From positions 1 to 64,000 of the forward strand of contig CAISRC010000110.1 in the NCBI GenBank assembly GCA_903887845.1: 64,000 bases of DNA, read 5' to 3'. Positions 46,867-55,376 of the stretch are shown one piece after another. The notes under the pieces were generated by a model. That model worked only from the letters and a program-made list of their open reading frames with translations, was not told the origin of the DNA and made no database searches. The stretch comes from an uncultured Chlorobiaceae bacterium (GTDB lineage Bacteria > Bacteroidota > Chlorobiia > Chlorobiales > Chlorobiaceae). Position 1 is the stretch's first letter. Each line of letters starts with the position of its first letter. The translations under genes were made by a program, and so were the position numbers.

Positions 46867-48021
46867 ATGAAACGAGAACCCGAAATCATCGGACAATCAC
46901 TCCTTATCTCCCAGCTCAAGCAGCTTGCCCTCCAGGTTGCAGAGACAGATATTACTGTACTGATCATCGGAGAAACGGGATCCGGTAAAGAGGTGCTGGC
47001 ACGATTTATTCATGCAAACAGCCGCCGTGCTGATAAAAGCTTTATTCCCGTCAACTGCGGCGCTATTCCAGTCGGTATTCTGGAATCTGAGCTTTTCGGC
47101 CATGAAAAAGGAGCCTTCACCGGAGCAGTACAAAGCAGGAAAGGGTACTTTGAAAGCGCTGACAGAGGAACAATTTTTCTTGATGAGATTGGTGAAATGC
47201 CTCTTGAAACCCAGGTAAAGTTTTTGCGGGTTATTGAAACTGGAGAATTTCAAAGGGTCGGATCATCAGAGACCATCTATTCTGATGCACGCATCATTGC
47301 TGCAACAAACAAAAATATGTATCAGGCCGTTGCTGAAAAAAACTTTCGGGAAGACCTCTTTTACCGTCTGCGCAGTGTTGAACTCCAGATCCCTCCACTT
47401 CGGGAAAGAGGACGGGACATTCTCCAGCTTGCCGAAAATTTTGTGCATGAGTTTGAACAAAAACACAAAATCGTCTTTGAAGGCTTCAGTCCGGATGCTG
47501 CTGAAATGCTGATGCGCTATCCCTGGCCGGGAAATGTCAGAGAGCTTAGACATCTTATAGAATCACTGCTTGTGCTTGAAAAAGGCAAATACATCACACC
47601 TGAAATTCTTGAAAAACATCTGGTGCAGAGAAACAGGTATAAAAGTCTGGTGCATGATCCGGCACGTTCAGAAAAAAACGAACTCCAGATCATCTACAGC
47701 AATCTTATACAGCTTCGGCAGGAGGTCAGTGATATACGCCAGCTCCTTCAGCATCTTGTTCAAACCAAACCGCTTGTACCGTTGCTTCTGCCCGATGTTC
47801 CCGCAGCAATTCCGCAGAACTGCAACGCCCTGATCCCAACTCCCATTGAAAATGGCCATGAAAAGGAGCCGGAGCCATTGCGATCTCTGGACGACATAGA
47901 AAAAAAGTCGATCGCCGAAGCACTTGAAACATGCCATGGAAACAAACGGAAAACCGCTCTCGTACTTGGTATTACAGAACGAACCCTCTACAGAAAAATC
48001 AAGGCTTACGGTCTGTCGTAG
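46867..48021 (+). CDS. Sigma-54-dependent transcriptional activator without receiver domain
   Basis: About 384 residues. The AAA+ core has Walker A GETGSGKE, the sigma-54 contact loop GAFTGA (ELFGHEKGAFTGAVQ), Walker B TIFLDEIGEMP, and WPGNVRELRHLIESL. A C-terminal Fis-type helix-turn-helix (TCHGNKRKTALVLGITERTLYRKIK) binds an enhancer. There is almost no N-terminal regulatory domain, as in PspF-type activators, so control must come from a partner protein or from its own level. The start may instead be the TTG at 46843. It overlaps lnt by 23 bases at the stops. Confidence 0.9.
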   Translation: MKREPEIIGQSLLISQLKQLALQVAETDITVLIIGETGSGKEVLARFIHANSRRADKSFIPVNCGAIPVGILESELFGHEKGAFTGAVQSRKGYFESADRGTIFLDEIGEMPLETQVKFLRVIETGEFQRVGSSETIYSDARIIAATNKNMYQAVAEKNFREDLFYRLRSVELQIPPLRERGRDILQLAENFVHEFEQKHKIVFEGFSPDAAEMLMRYPWPGNVRELRHLIESLLVLEKGKYITPEILEKHLVQRNRYKSLVHDPARSEKNELQIIYSNLIQLRQEVSDIRQLLQHLVQTKPLVPLLLPDVPAAIPQNCNALIPTPIENGHEKEPEPLRSLDDIEKKSIAEALETCHGNKRKTALVLGITERTLYRKIKAYGLS

Positions 48022-49588
48022 TCACCCGTCTCTGATTTTTTATAACCGCGACAAGAAACAACAGCGCTGATATGCCTGTTGCAACTTTCGGTAATATATC
48101 GGGATAACGGGTATAAAAAGTCAAGCGGCTCTCAAGCGGGACCTCCGCCGTCAAAGTCTGCTTCTCCCACCATGGAATTTCCGCAATCGTACGTCCGTAT
48201 TTATCAAGAACAACTGTAAGCCCTGTATTGGCGCACCGCGCCATCGCCCGACGATTCTCAATACAGCGCAGCCTGCCAATAGCCAGATGCTGATAAGGGC
48301 CATAGGAAGTTGCATACCAGCCATCGTTGGTCACGAGGGTAAGAAGCCTTGCCCCTTTCCGAACAAACTCCGCAACATGACCGGGGAAAATTGATTCATA
48401 ACAGATAAAATTGGCGATAACGACCTCACCATACTTTGCCGTGGTAAGCTTCATGACAGCAGTCTCAAGCCCACGGCCCCATCCACTGATACCAGAAAGT
48501 GAAAAAGTTGCATAACCAAGCCATGGAAAATAATCAATATAAGGCACCCTTTCCGCAAATGGGACAAGGTGCATTTTGCGGTAAATCTGGGGCCTTCCAT
48601 TGCCAGGATCAAGCAGCATTGATGCGTTATAGGCTTCATAAGGCTTGTTATGCAAGTACATGACATCGACAAACCCGGTCAAGAGGGGTGTATGCCACTG
48701 ACGGAGCGATACCCGCAAAGATTGGAGATCAGGGGCATAGTTTGTATCAAAAATAGAGAAGGGAATGGCTGTTTCCGGCCATATCACAAGATCAGGCCTG
48801 TTATCACGCACAGCTTTACCGGTCATCCAGTAATATCGATCCATAATATCGCCACTATTCTGCTGTACCCATTTTCCATGGGGATCAATATTCGGCTGAA
48901 CAAGCGTAACACGAAGCTGAGCCGCAGTCCCAATATTGTCTCTATCACGGAACACAAACACTAAAGAGTAAAGCAATGGAGCAACGATCATGAGGGTCAT
49001 GGGAGTAACAAAACGAAATACCTCTTTTTTACTCCCGATCAAAACCATAACAGCAAGCACATTGAACCACAAAAGCCAGAAACTGATACCCCAGACACCG
49101 GTTACATCGGCATACTGAATCATAAGGTTTAAATTTGCCTGTGAATTACCGAGGGTAAGCCATCCAAGCGAAAGATCCTGCTGCATATAGGCCCACTCCC
49201 AGGCTGCCCAGAGAAACGGAAGAGAAAACAGTGCAAAACGGTACCCGGCCATTTTTTTAACCGCATAAAAAGCCAGGAGGGGTACCGTCAAAAAAAAAGC
49301 CTGCGCAAACATAGTGAGAACACCTCCTGGCAAAGTAGCAAGGCTTACCCACCAGAGGCTGATCAAACAAAACAGGAGCATAGAAAGATAAACACGACGA
49401 AAAAACTCCCCTGCTTTCTCAACCGTACGAAGGGAAAGGAGCAACGGAACAAGCGCAATCCATGCCAGTAGTTCAAGACGAATAAACGGATAAGAAGGGA
49501 ACGACAGACCAAGAAAGAGACCACTCAATACGGAAGCCGCATAACGAGAATGACTCAGTTGGGACATTGAGCGGGATAATGTGGTCAT
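47999..49588 (-). CDS. lnt: Apolipoprotein N-acyltransferase
   Basis: A 529-residue enzyme that N-acylates the lipid-modified cysteine of lipoproteins in the inner membrane. It has six to eight N-terminal membrane helices and a C-terminal nitrilase domain with the triad Glu (VIWPETAIP), Lys (YRKMHLVPFAERVPY) and Cys (FICYESIFP). The C-terminal anchor helix (ISALLFLVAVI) is present. This agrees with the several lipoproteins predicted nearby. Stops of lnt and of the sigma-54 activator overlap. Confidence 0.94.
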   Translation of the reverse strand: MTTLSRSMSQLSHSRYAASVLSGLFLGLSFPSYPFIRLELLAWIALVPLLLSLRTVEKAGEFFRRVYLSMLLFCLISLWWVSLATLPGGVLTMFAQAFFLTVPLLAFYAVKKMAGYRFALFSLPFLWAAWEWAYMQQDLSLGWLTLGNSQANLNLMIQYADVTGVWGISFWLLWFNVLAVMVLIGSKKEVFRFVTPMTLMIVAPLLYSLVFVFRDRDNIGTAAQLRVTLVQPNIDPHGKWVQQNSGDIMDRYYWMTGKAVRDNRPDLVIWPETAIPFSIFDTNYAPDLQSLRVSLRQWHTPLLTGFVDVMYLHNKPYEAYNASMLLDPGNGRPQIYRKMHLVPFAERVPYIDYFPWLGYATFSLSGISGWGRGLETAVMKLTTAKYGEVVIANFICYESIFPGHVAEFVRKGARLLTLVTNDGWYATSYGPYQHLAIGRLRCIENRRAMARCANTGLTVVLDKYGRTIAEIPWWEKQTLTAEVPLESRLTFYTRYPDILPKVATGISALLFLVAVIKNQRRVTTTDRKP

Positions 49589-49716
49589 AGAAGGATAAAA
49601 AAGTTATCAGCGGCAACAAAAAAAGTAAAAAAAATGCCCATCTCACACGAAAGAACCGAAAGAAATGACTTTTCTGGTAAAGAGATGATCCTGCAGGAGA
49701 TATTTTACTTTAATTA

Positions 49717-49746
49717 TTGATTTTTATTCTTTAAATTTATTACAAT
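49717..49746 (+). promoter_or_regulatory. Candidate sigma-70 promoter of fmoA
   Basis: TTGATT (-35) and TACAAT (-10) with an 18-base spacer, about 84 bases before the fmoA start, within an AT-rich 240-base region that otherwise contains no gene. Matches to consensus are 4/6 and 5/6. A short out-of-frame start codon lies in the leader (49772). Start site not measured. Confidence 0.4.
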
Positions 49747-49829
49747 CTGTTACTTAACAGGAATAGTCTCCATGAATTTTTTCCTGATAATATCCAATTT
49801 CAACGCCATTAGAAAAAGGAGAACTCATT

Positions 49830-50930
49830 ATGGCTCTTTTCGGCACTAAAGACACCACTACCGCACACTCAGATTATGAGATCGTACTCGAGGGCGGTTC
49901 AAGCTCGTGGGGCAAAGTAAAATGCAGGGCCAAGGTTAACGTGCCTCCTGCACTGCCTTTGCTACCGGCAGACTGTAACATCAAGATCAATGTGAAACCT
50001 CTTGATCCGGCAAAAGGTTTCGTAAGGTTTTCTGCTGTTATTGAGTCAATTGTAGACAGCACAAAAAGCAAGTTGGTTGTCGAGGCTGATATTGCCAATG
50101 AAACCAAAGAAAGAAGAATCTGCGTTGGTGAAGGCTCCGTTTCTGTAGGCGACTTTTCCCACTCATTCTCTTTTGAAGGCTCCGTTGTCAACCTCTTCTA
50201 CTACCGCTCAGACGCAGTAAAAAGAAATGTCCCGAACCCGATCTACATGCAGGGACGTCAGTTCCATGACATTATCATGAAGGTTCCTCTTGACAATAAT
50301 GATGTTATTGACACTTGGGAAGGAACCCTCAGTGCCTTGCAGTCAACAGGCGCATTCAACGACTGGATTCGTGAATTCTGGTTTATCGGCCCTGCCTTTA
50401 CCGCACTGAACGAAGGTGGTCAAAGAATTTCAAAAATTGAAGTGAACAGCATCGGCACCCAGAGCGGTGAAAAAGGCCCTGTCGGTGTTACGAGATGGCG
50501 TTTCTCTCATGGCGGTTCCGGTATTGTCGATTCTATTGCTCGCTGGGCAGAACTCTTCCCTGCAGACAAGCTGAACAGGCCTGCATCAGTGGAAGCTGGC
50601 TTCCGTTCTGACTCACAGGGTATCGAAGTTAAGGTTGACGGTGATTTCCCCGGCGTATCTGTCGATGCCGGCGGTGGACTTCGCAGAATCCTGAACCACC
50701 CTCTTATCCCGCTGGTACACCACGGTATGGTAGGTAAGTTCAATGACTTTACGGTTGATGCACAGTTGAAAATCGTTCTTCCAAAGGGATTCAAAGTGCG
50801 CTATGCTGCACCCCAGTTCCGTTCCCAGAACCTTGAAGAGTATCGCTGGAGCGGTGGCGCTTATGGCCGCTGGGTCGAGCATGTCTGCAAGGGCGGTACC
50901 GGACAGTTTGAAGTGCTGTACGCTCAGTAA
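49830..50930 (+). CDS. fmoA: Fenna-Matthews-Olson bacteriochlorophyll a protein
   Basis: FmoA is the water-soluble trimeric antenna protein that passes excitation energy from the chlorosome baseplate to the type I reaction centre. The 366-residue sequence is an unmistakable match, from MALFGTKDTTTAHSDYEIVL to GTGQFEVLYAQ, with histidines and backbone contacts for bacteriochlorophyll a and a beta-barrel pattern throughout. Length equals the family's normal 366. It has a good ribosome-binding site (AAGGAGAA, seven bases before ATG), a candidate promoter and a strong terminator. It fixes the organism as a green sulfur bacterium or close relative. Confidence 0.99.
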   Translation: MALFGTKDTTTAHSDYEIVLEGGSSSWGKVKCRAKVNVPPALPLLPADCNIKINVKPLDPAKGFVRFSAVIESIVDSTKSKLVVEADIANETKERRICVGEGSVSVGDFSHSFSFEGSVVNLFYYRSDAVKRNVPNPIYMQGRQFHDIIMKVPLDNNDVIDTWEGTLSALQSTGAFNDWIREFWFIGPAFTALNEGGQRISKIEVNSIGTQSGEKGPVGVTRWRFSHGGSGIVDSIARWAELFPADKLNRPASVEAGFRSDSQGIEVKVDGDFPGVSVDAGGGLRRILNHPLIPLVHHGMVGKFNDFTVDAQLKIVLPKGFKVRYAAPQFRSQNLEEYRWSGGAYGRWVEHVCKGGTGQFEVLYAQ

Positions 50931-50949
50931 GCGGCAGATTGATTACAAC

Positions 50950-50978
50950 AAAAAAACCGGTGGAAAGCCGGTTTTTTT
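50950..50978 (+). terminator. Rho-independent terminator of fmoA
   Basis: AAAAAACCGG-TGGAAAG-CCGGTTTTTT, ten pairs with a seven-base loop ending in a T-run, 20 bases after the stop codon. Confidence 0.9.
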
Positions 50979-50982
50979 GTTT

Positions 50983-51384
50983 TTACCCAAGCAACTGAAG
51001 AATATCTTCAATCTCCCCTTTTATCTCCTTCAGCAGCAACATACGCCGTTCATCAACCGCACTGTGACGACTCTTTGCACTGCCAATCTGTTTCTGCAAC
51101 TTGAGAATTTCGGTTGTTTTATGATCCTCCTCACTATTACGGGGATTGCCTTTGACAATTTCACTTGCCTTACCCAGCTTATACCCTTTCACATAGACCA
51201 GATCCTTAATATTGAGCACCATGGCTATATCACGATTGGTGTACCGTCTGTTTCCTCTTGTGTCCCTTGCCGGAGTCAGCTCATTAAAAAAAGTCTCCCA
51301 GTACCGGAGCAGGTAAGCAGGGACACCGGCAATTTTAGTGACCTCGCCGATAGAGTAATAGTTTTTATTTGAATCAAATGCCAT
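50983..51384 (-). CDS. MerR-family transcriptional regulator
   Basis: A 133-residue protein with an N-terminal winged-helix MerR domain: YYSIGEVTKIAGVPAYLLRYWETFFNELTPARDTRGNRRYT and a following helix. The C-terminus is a coiled coil (KLQKQIGSAKSR ... EIKGEIEDILQLL) for dimerisation. There is no cysteine cluster, so it is unlikely to be a metal sensor. It is convergent with fmoA and divergent from the msbA-type gene; whether it controls either is unknown. Confidence 0.85.
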   Translation of the reverse strand: MAFDSNKNYYSIGEVTKIAGVPAYLLRYWETFFNELTPARDTRGNRRYTNRDIAMVLNIKDLVYVKGYKLGKASEIVKGNPRNSEEDHKTTEILKLQKQIGSAKSRHSAVDERRMLLLKEIKGEIEDILQLLG

Positions 51385-51463
51385 AAAACAGAAGCCGATA
51401 TGAAGTTTTGTTTTCTCTATTCTTATTATACATTACTACCGTCAATTCAAAAACATTAGACGG

Positions 51464-53215
51464 ATGAAAAATCTTCTCAGCCTGAAGCCTTATCTCTCAA
51501 GGTATAAAAAAAATCTCTGGTCAGGCTTTCTCTTTATCATCCTGACAAACCTCTTCGCTGTTATAGCACCAAAGTATATCGGTCTTGCCATTGACACCAT
51601 GAACCGGAAGTTCGAGCTACTGGATGTTCTCCGCTATACCGGTATTTACTTTCTATTCGCTCTTTTAAGCGGCTATTTTCTCTTTCTTGTCCGACAGAAC
51701 ATTATTGTCGCTTCCCGGCACATTGAATTTGACCTGAAAAACGATTACTACAAACACCTGCAGACCCTGCCACGACGTTTTTACAATACCACAAGTACCG
51801 GCGAGCTCATTTCAAGAGGCACCAACGACCTGAACGCCATAAGAGAGTTCCTCGGCCCAGGCATCATGTACTCCCTCAACACCTTCTTCCGGCTTGTATT
51901 CGCGCTTGTAGCAATGATAGCCATCTCCCCGAAGCTGACTCTCTTCGCCCTGCTGCCCGCGCCAATTCTGAGCTATTCCGTCTATAAAATCGGCAGCTCC
52001 ATGCAAAAAAGGTCAAAAAGCATTCAGGAGAGCTACGCAGCAATAACCAATCTGGTACAGGAGAACCTTTCCGGCATCAGGGTCGTGAAAAGTTACACCC
52101 GAGAATCTTTTGAAATCGAGCGGTTTAAAACCCTCAACAAAGAGTATTACAACAAAAACCTTTCCCTCGGAAAACTGCAAGCGCTTTTTTTTGCATTTCT
52201 TACTTCCATGACCGCATTTTCGCTGCTACCGGTGGTTTGGGTTGGCGGCATCAGCGTTATTGAGAAAAGCATGACCGTGGGGGGAATCGCAGAATTTATT
52301 GTTTACGTCTCCATGCTGAGCTGGCCAATCATCTCCATCGGCTGGGTCACCAGTATTATACAGAGAGCCGCATCAGCCCAGATCAGGCTGAATGAAATTT
52401 TCAGCATCAAACCAGATATCACCGAAAAAGAGGAGAGCCTCATTGATAATAAAACCTTCACCGGCACACTCTCTTTCCACAACGTCCGGTTTCACTACCC
52501 CGGCCAGGAGAAAAATCCTGTCTTGAACAACATTACACTCGATATAGCCGCAGGCTCAAAAGTTGCAATTGTCGGAGCAACCGGCTCAGGAAAAACAACA
52601 CTGGTCAATCTTATTCCGCGACTCTACGAACCGGTCGAGGGCTCCATACTGCTTGATGGCCGCGACATCCGAAGTTTTCCTATCACCACATTGAGAGAGC
52701 TCGTCGGCTTTGTGCCTCAGGTTAACTTTCTCTTTTCCGACACCATTGCACATAACATCAACTGGGGCAGCCGGGATGATGATGCCGAAGCGGTTATTGA
52801 TGCAAGTAAAATAGCCATGCTCTATGACGACGTCGAAGATTTCCCCGAGGGATTCGAGACCATGCTCGGAGAGAAAGGAATTAATCTCTCCGGTGGACAA
52901 AAACAGAGAGCCTGCATTGCCAGAGCAATTGCATGGAAACCAGAGCTTCTCGTTCTCGACGATGCACTTTCTGCTGTCGACACCGACACTGAAGCACGCA
53001 TCTTCGAGGCACTCCTGAAGAAACTCCCTGACACAACTATCCTGCTGATCAGCCACCGGATTTCAACGGTAAAAAACTGCGACCGCATAGTGGTGCTGAA
53101 AGAGGGTACCATTGTTGAGAGCGGCACCCACGAAGAGCTGCTCGCCCGGCAACACCTCTATGCCGAGCTTTACAACCAGCAGTTACTGGAAGAGGAGATA
53201 CTCTCTATTTCGTAG
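51464..53215 (+). CDS. MsbA-type lipid A / multidrug ABC exporter
   Basis: A 583-residue half-transporter combining six membrane helices (ABC_membrane; SGFLFIILTNLFAVIAP) and a nucleotide-binding domain: Walker A GATGSGKTT, Q-loop VGFVPQVNFLF, signature LSGGQKQRACIARA, Walker B LLVLDDALSAVD, H-loop ISHRIST. Homodimers flip lipid A core or drugs. The exact substrate is unknown; lipid A flipping is a usual guess for a Gram-negative genome. Its last codons overlap a chlorosome-like gene on the other strand, and a diverged copy of its 3' end is found about 430 bases downstream. Confidence 0.88.
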   Translation: MKNLLSLKPYLSRYKKNLWSGFLFIILTNLFAVIAPKYIGLAIDTMNRKFELLDVLRYTGIYFLFALLSGYFLFLVRQNIIVASRHIEFDLKNDYYKHLQTLPRRFYNTTSTGELISRGTNDLNAIREFLGPGIMYSLNTFFRLVFALVAMIAISPKLTLFALLPAPILSYSVYKIGSSMQKRSKSIQESYAAITNLVQENLSGIRVVKSYTRESFEIERFKTLNKEYYNKNLSLGKLQALFFAFLTSMTAFSLLPVVWVGGISVIEKSMTVGGIAEFIVYVSMLSWPIISIGWVTSIIQRAASAQIRLNEIFSIKPDITEKEESLIDNKTFTGTLSFHNVRFHYPGQEKNPVLNNITLDIAAGSKVAIVGATGSGKTTLVNLIPRLYEPVEGSILLDGRDIRSFPITTLRELVGFVPQVNFLFSDTIAHNINWGSRDDDAEAVIDASKIAMLYDDVEDFPEGFETMLGEKGINLSGGQKQRACIARAIAWKPELLVLDDALSAVDTDTEARIFEALLKKLPDTTILLISHRISTVKNCDRIVVLKEGTIVESGTHEELLARQHLYAELYNQQLLEEEILSIS

Positions 53216-53489
53216 ACGGTGGATTACCGGGAGCACCAGCTTGCTTTTCGCCTGTAGACTTTTGAGGAGTAATCGCTGTCAGTACGTTCTGCAATATCTG
53301 GATAAACGCATTTAAAACAGAGGTAAAAAGCTCAATAGAGGCTCTGCTCAAGGGTAAAAAAACATCTGTAGAAGATTTAATCCCGTTAGTAATCATTTCG
53401 ACCTGCTGCTGATTAATTTTAGCTAGCGTCTCAACCAGCGCGTTGGAGGCACCTGACAAATCATTGCTTTTTGTTGTTTCGTTTGACAT
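53205..53489 (-). CDS. Probable chlorosome envelope protein, CsmB/CsmF-like
   Basis: A 94-residue protein: MSNETTKSNDLSGASNALVE, a Gln/Ile-rich helical segment (INQQQVEMITNGIKSS), and a hydrophobic C-terminal helix FIQILQNVLTAITPQK. From memory the chlorosome envelope proteins CsmB and CsmF share the MSN--- start, the same -VET/AETLGKL- layout and a VLQ-V-SAI-PK end, so the match looks genuine though it was not computed. A role in the chlorosome surface would fit the neighbouring fmoA. An alternative is a phasin-like small helical protein. It overlaps the 3' end of the ABC exporter by 11 bases. Confidence 0.6.
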   Translation of the reverse strand: MSNETTKSNDLSGASNALVETLAKINQQQVEMITNGIKSSTDVFLPLSRASIELFTSVLNAFIQILQNVLTAITPQKSTGEKQAGAPGNPPSTK

Positions 53490-53602
53490 GGCTGTTATAG
53501 TTGGTGATTGTTAAGAAACAAAGGGCAAAGAATAAATTCCACCAAGAGAAATGAGAATGACCCCTTATCCTGCATGGAAATATAAGTAATAATTACTCAA
53601 AC

Positions 53603-53632
53603 CCTACAACAACCAGTTACTGGAAGATGAGA
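53603..53632 (+). repeat. Diverged copy of the exporter gene's 3' end
   Basis: Thirty bases here match 53172-53201 at 26 of 30 positions and read as YNNQLLEDEM, against YNQQLLEEEI in the exporter. The copy is followed by a stop a few codons later. It flanks the chlorosome-like gene and suggests a past duplication or insertion. The rest of the 314-base gap (53490-53803) contains a ten-base C run at 53763-53772 and no convincing gene. Confidence 0.6.
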
Positions 53633-53803
53633 TGTCTGGACCAACCTGAGGAATGCTGCACAAAATATGTTGTCTGAAGATTACTCTGAGAGGGGCTGCC
53701 TTATAATAAAAGAGCATCAATAGATTATGCTGAACTCGTGTATAAATCGGGAAAGGGGGATGCCCCCCCCCCAGTCCCTTACTCATCGCTTATAGATAAA
53801 TGG

Positions 53804-54304
53804 TTAAAATGCCCGCACAGCACGAACACGATTGTTCTCAGCCTTACCCCTGTCGCTATAGCTCTGGGTGCCATCACCGAAATCCTGATACCATACAATC
53901 TCGCCTTTGTTCACCGATTTCTCCACCGAAGAACTCCAGTAATAGTCGTCGCTATCAGCAAAACCACCAACAGTGCTTTTTGCCAAAAAAAGTTTATTTA
54001 ACTCAGTTATCGATGGGAGGCGCCAATCACGATAACCCTCATATTCAAGCATTTTACATTCAGTTAGAGCCTTATCCCAACTCATTTTGTCCTTAAAATC
54101 GCCCGGAGCAGCAATCAGCCCGTGCTGGCCTGTAGCATCAACATAAAAAACTATGCCACCGCCATAGCGGTCACCTAATCGTTTCGCAGGTGCTTCGATT
54201 TGGTCAGAAGAAAAGGCTTTGTCTGACGCCGTCAACAAACCAACAAGAGCCAGCAATGCCACAATCCAGAGGCGGGAAATGTGTTGTTTCGCATATCGCT
54301 TCAT
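53804..54304 (-). CDS. Secreted DUF1566/Lcl-C-like protein (possible ancient DGR target)
   Basis: A 166-residue protein with a signal peptide (residues 10-32, cut near DKAFSSDQ) and one DUF1566-type domain of C-type-lectin shape: YGGGIVFYVDATGQHGLIAA, EYEGYRDWRLPSITELNKL, TVGGFADSDDYYWSSS and the end NNRVRAVRAF. The same frame and ending occur in the two DUF1566 genes near the DGR. The last 150 bases differ from the template repeat by insertions and by changes at all bases, so it is not a current target of that template. Role likely surface binding. Confidence 0.82.
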   Translation of the reverse strand: MKRYAKQHISRLWIVALLALVGLLTASDKAFSSDQIEAPAKRLGDRYGGGIVFYVDATGQHGLIAAPGDFKDKMSWDKALTECKMLEYEGYRDWRLPSITELNKLFLAKSTVGGFADSDDYYWSSSVEKSVNKGEIVWYQDFGDGTQSYSDRGKAENNRVRAVRAF

Positions 54305-54456
54305 GATAGTTTTTGTTAAGTGTTATTGAAAAATCGAGACAAACAACGAAATCATAAAAAAATACAAATATGTTATCATTTTATCAAACGATCCCCACGC
54401 TATTACGCAAAACGAGTATTCCAAATAGCATCCGGTTACATCCAGCAATATCTGGC

Positions 54457-54693
54457 CTACAACCGATCCTCTTCATCCGGCTCGCACTCCTTCACTCTCG
54501 ACATCGCGCGAACAAATTTTTCACGGCTACCCCGTGCAGCTCTTTGGTGGAGATACTCTTCAGCCATCAGCGCAGAGATTTTTTCGGCCAGCGCAGAGCT
54601 GATCAACTGATTCACCGAAATATGCTCCAAAACCGCCAGCTCTTTTGCCTTTTTATGCAATGATTCCGGTAATCTGACACTTAACGTGCTCAT
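54457..54693 (-). CDS. Ribbon-helix-helix antitoxin
   Basis: A 78-residue protein with a short RHH/CopG/HicB-type DNA-binding start MSTLSVRLPESLHKKAKELA and a helical tail rich in Arg and Glu. It overlaps by one base with the start-side of the PIN toxin's stop (the toxin stop and antitoxin start share position 54693). Likely binds the PIN protein and represses the pair. Confidence 0.82.
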   Translation of the reverse strand: MSTLSVRLPESLHKKAKELAVLEHISVNQLISSALAEKISALMAEEYLHQRAARGSREKFVRAMSRVKECEPDEEDRL

Positions 54694-55112
54694 TATCCCT
54701 CCCCTATAAAGTGTAAAAATTCTTGTGGTGTGGCAAGATTGATTCCGAATGTTTCACATCCCTTAAAGTCATGCTTTTTGAAGGTGACAACCCAGTTACT
54801 CTCCGATTCTACGGCAAGCTCCAGCACCATGTCATCTTTTTGGTCTCTGAGCAGCGGCCTCCACAGGTAAAATATATGCCGTTTATCTCCAGCCAAGCAG
54901 AGGTAATCAAGAATATCATCAATATCAGATGAATCCAGCCCCAACACCTTTAGCTCTCTTTTTGCGACAGCTTCATACTCCAAAACCAGCGGAACCGAAA
55001 GAGCAATGTCAAATATTTCTGTTCCTACCATTGAGAGCAAGCGAAACGAAGCCCCCTTTTTTGATCGGAGTGCACTGATTAAAACGTTGGTATCAATGAC
55101 AATCTTATACAT
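54693..55112 (-). CDS. PIN-domain toxin
   Basis: A 139-residue PIN nuclease of the COG1569 type, starting MYKIVIDTNVLISALRSKKG, with conserved acidic residues Asp-7, Glu near position 46 (LVLEYEAV) and Asp near 93 (LLRDQKDDMVLELA). PIN toxins cleave RNA and are held inactive by a DNA-binding partner, here the RHH gene that follows. Toxin-first order is found in a subset of such modules. Confidence 0.86.
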   Translation of the reverse strand: MYKIVIDTNVLISALRSKKGASFRLLSMVGTEIFDIALSVPLVLEYEAVAKRELKVLGLDSSDIDDILDYLCLAGDKRHIFYLWRPLLRDQKDDMVLELAVESESNWVVTFKKHDFKGCETFGINLATPQEFLHFIGEG

Positions 55113-55376
55113 AGTGGTATTATAGGCAATACCAATTTTTTCTGCAAATTTATTCTACCCTGACTCTTTAAAGATTGATGGGTACTGCCCTTCGGAGAGG
55201 AGGACAATCAATACTCTTGAGATTCCCGTTCTCCTGTCTCCACTTAAAAACTGCACGTTTAATATAAATCGTTGCTTATCTTTATCGGCCATAACCCTTT
55301 GCTGACCGACCAGAGTGCTGAGATTTGGCTGATTCGAAAGAACAATTTGTTTGACATCAAAGAGACCAGAAACACT

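Noticed and set aside
54320-54663. Two plus-strand frames opposite the antitoxin
   Set aside because: Both are antisense to a better supported RHH antitoxin gene; no start signals.
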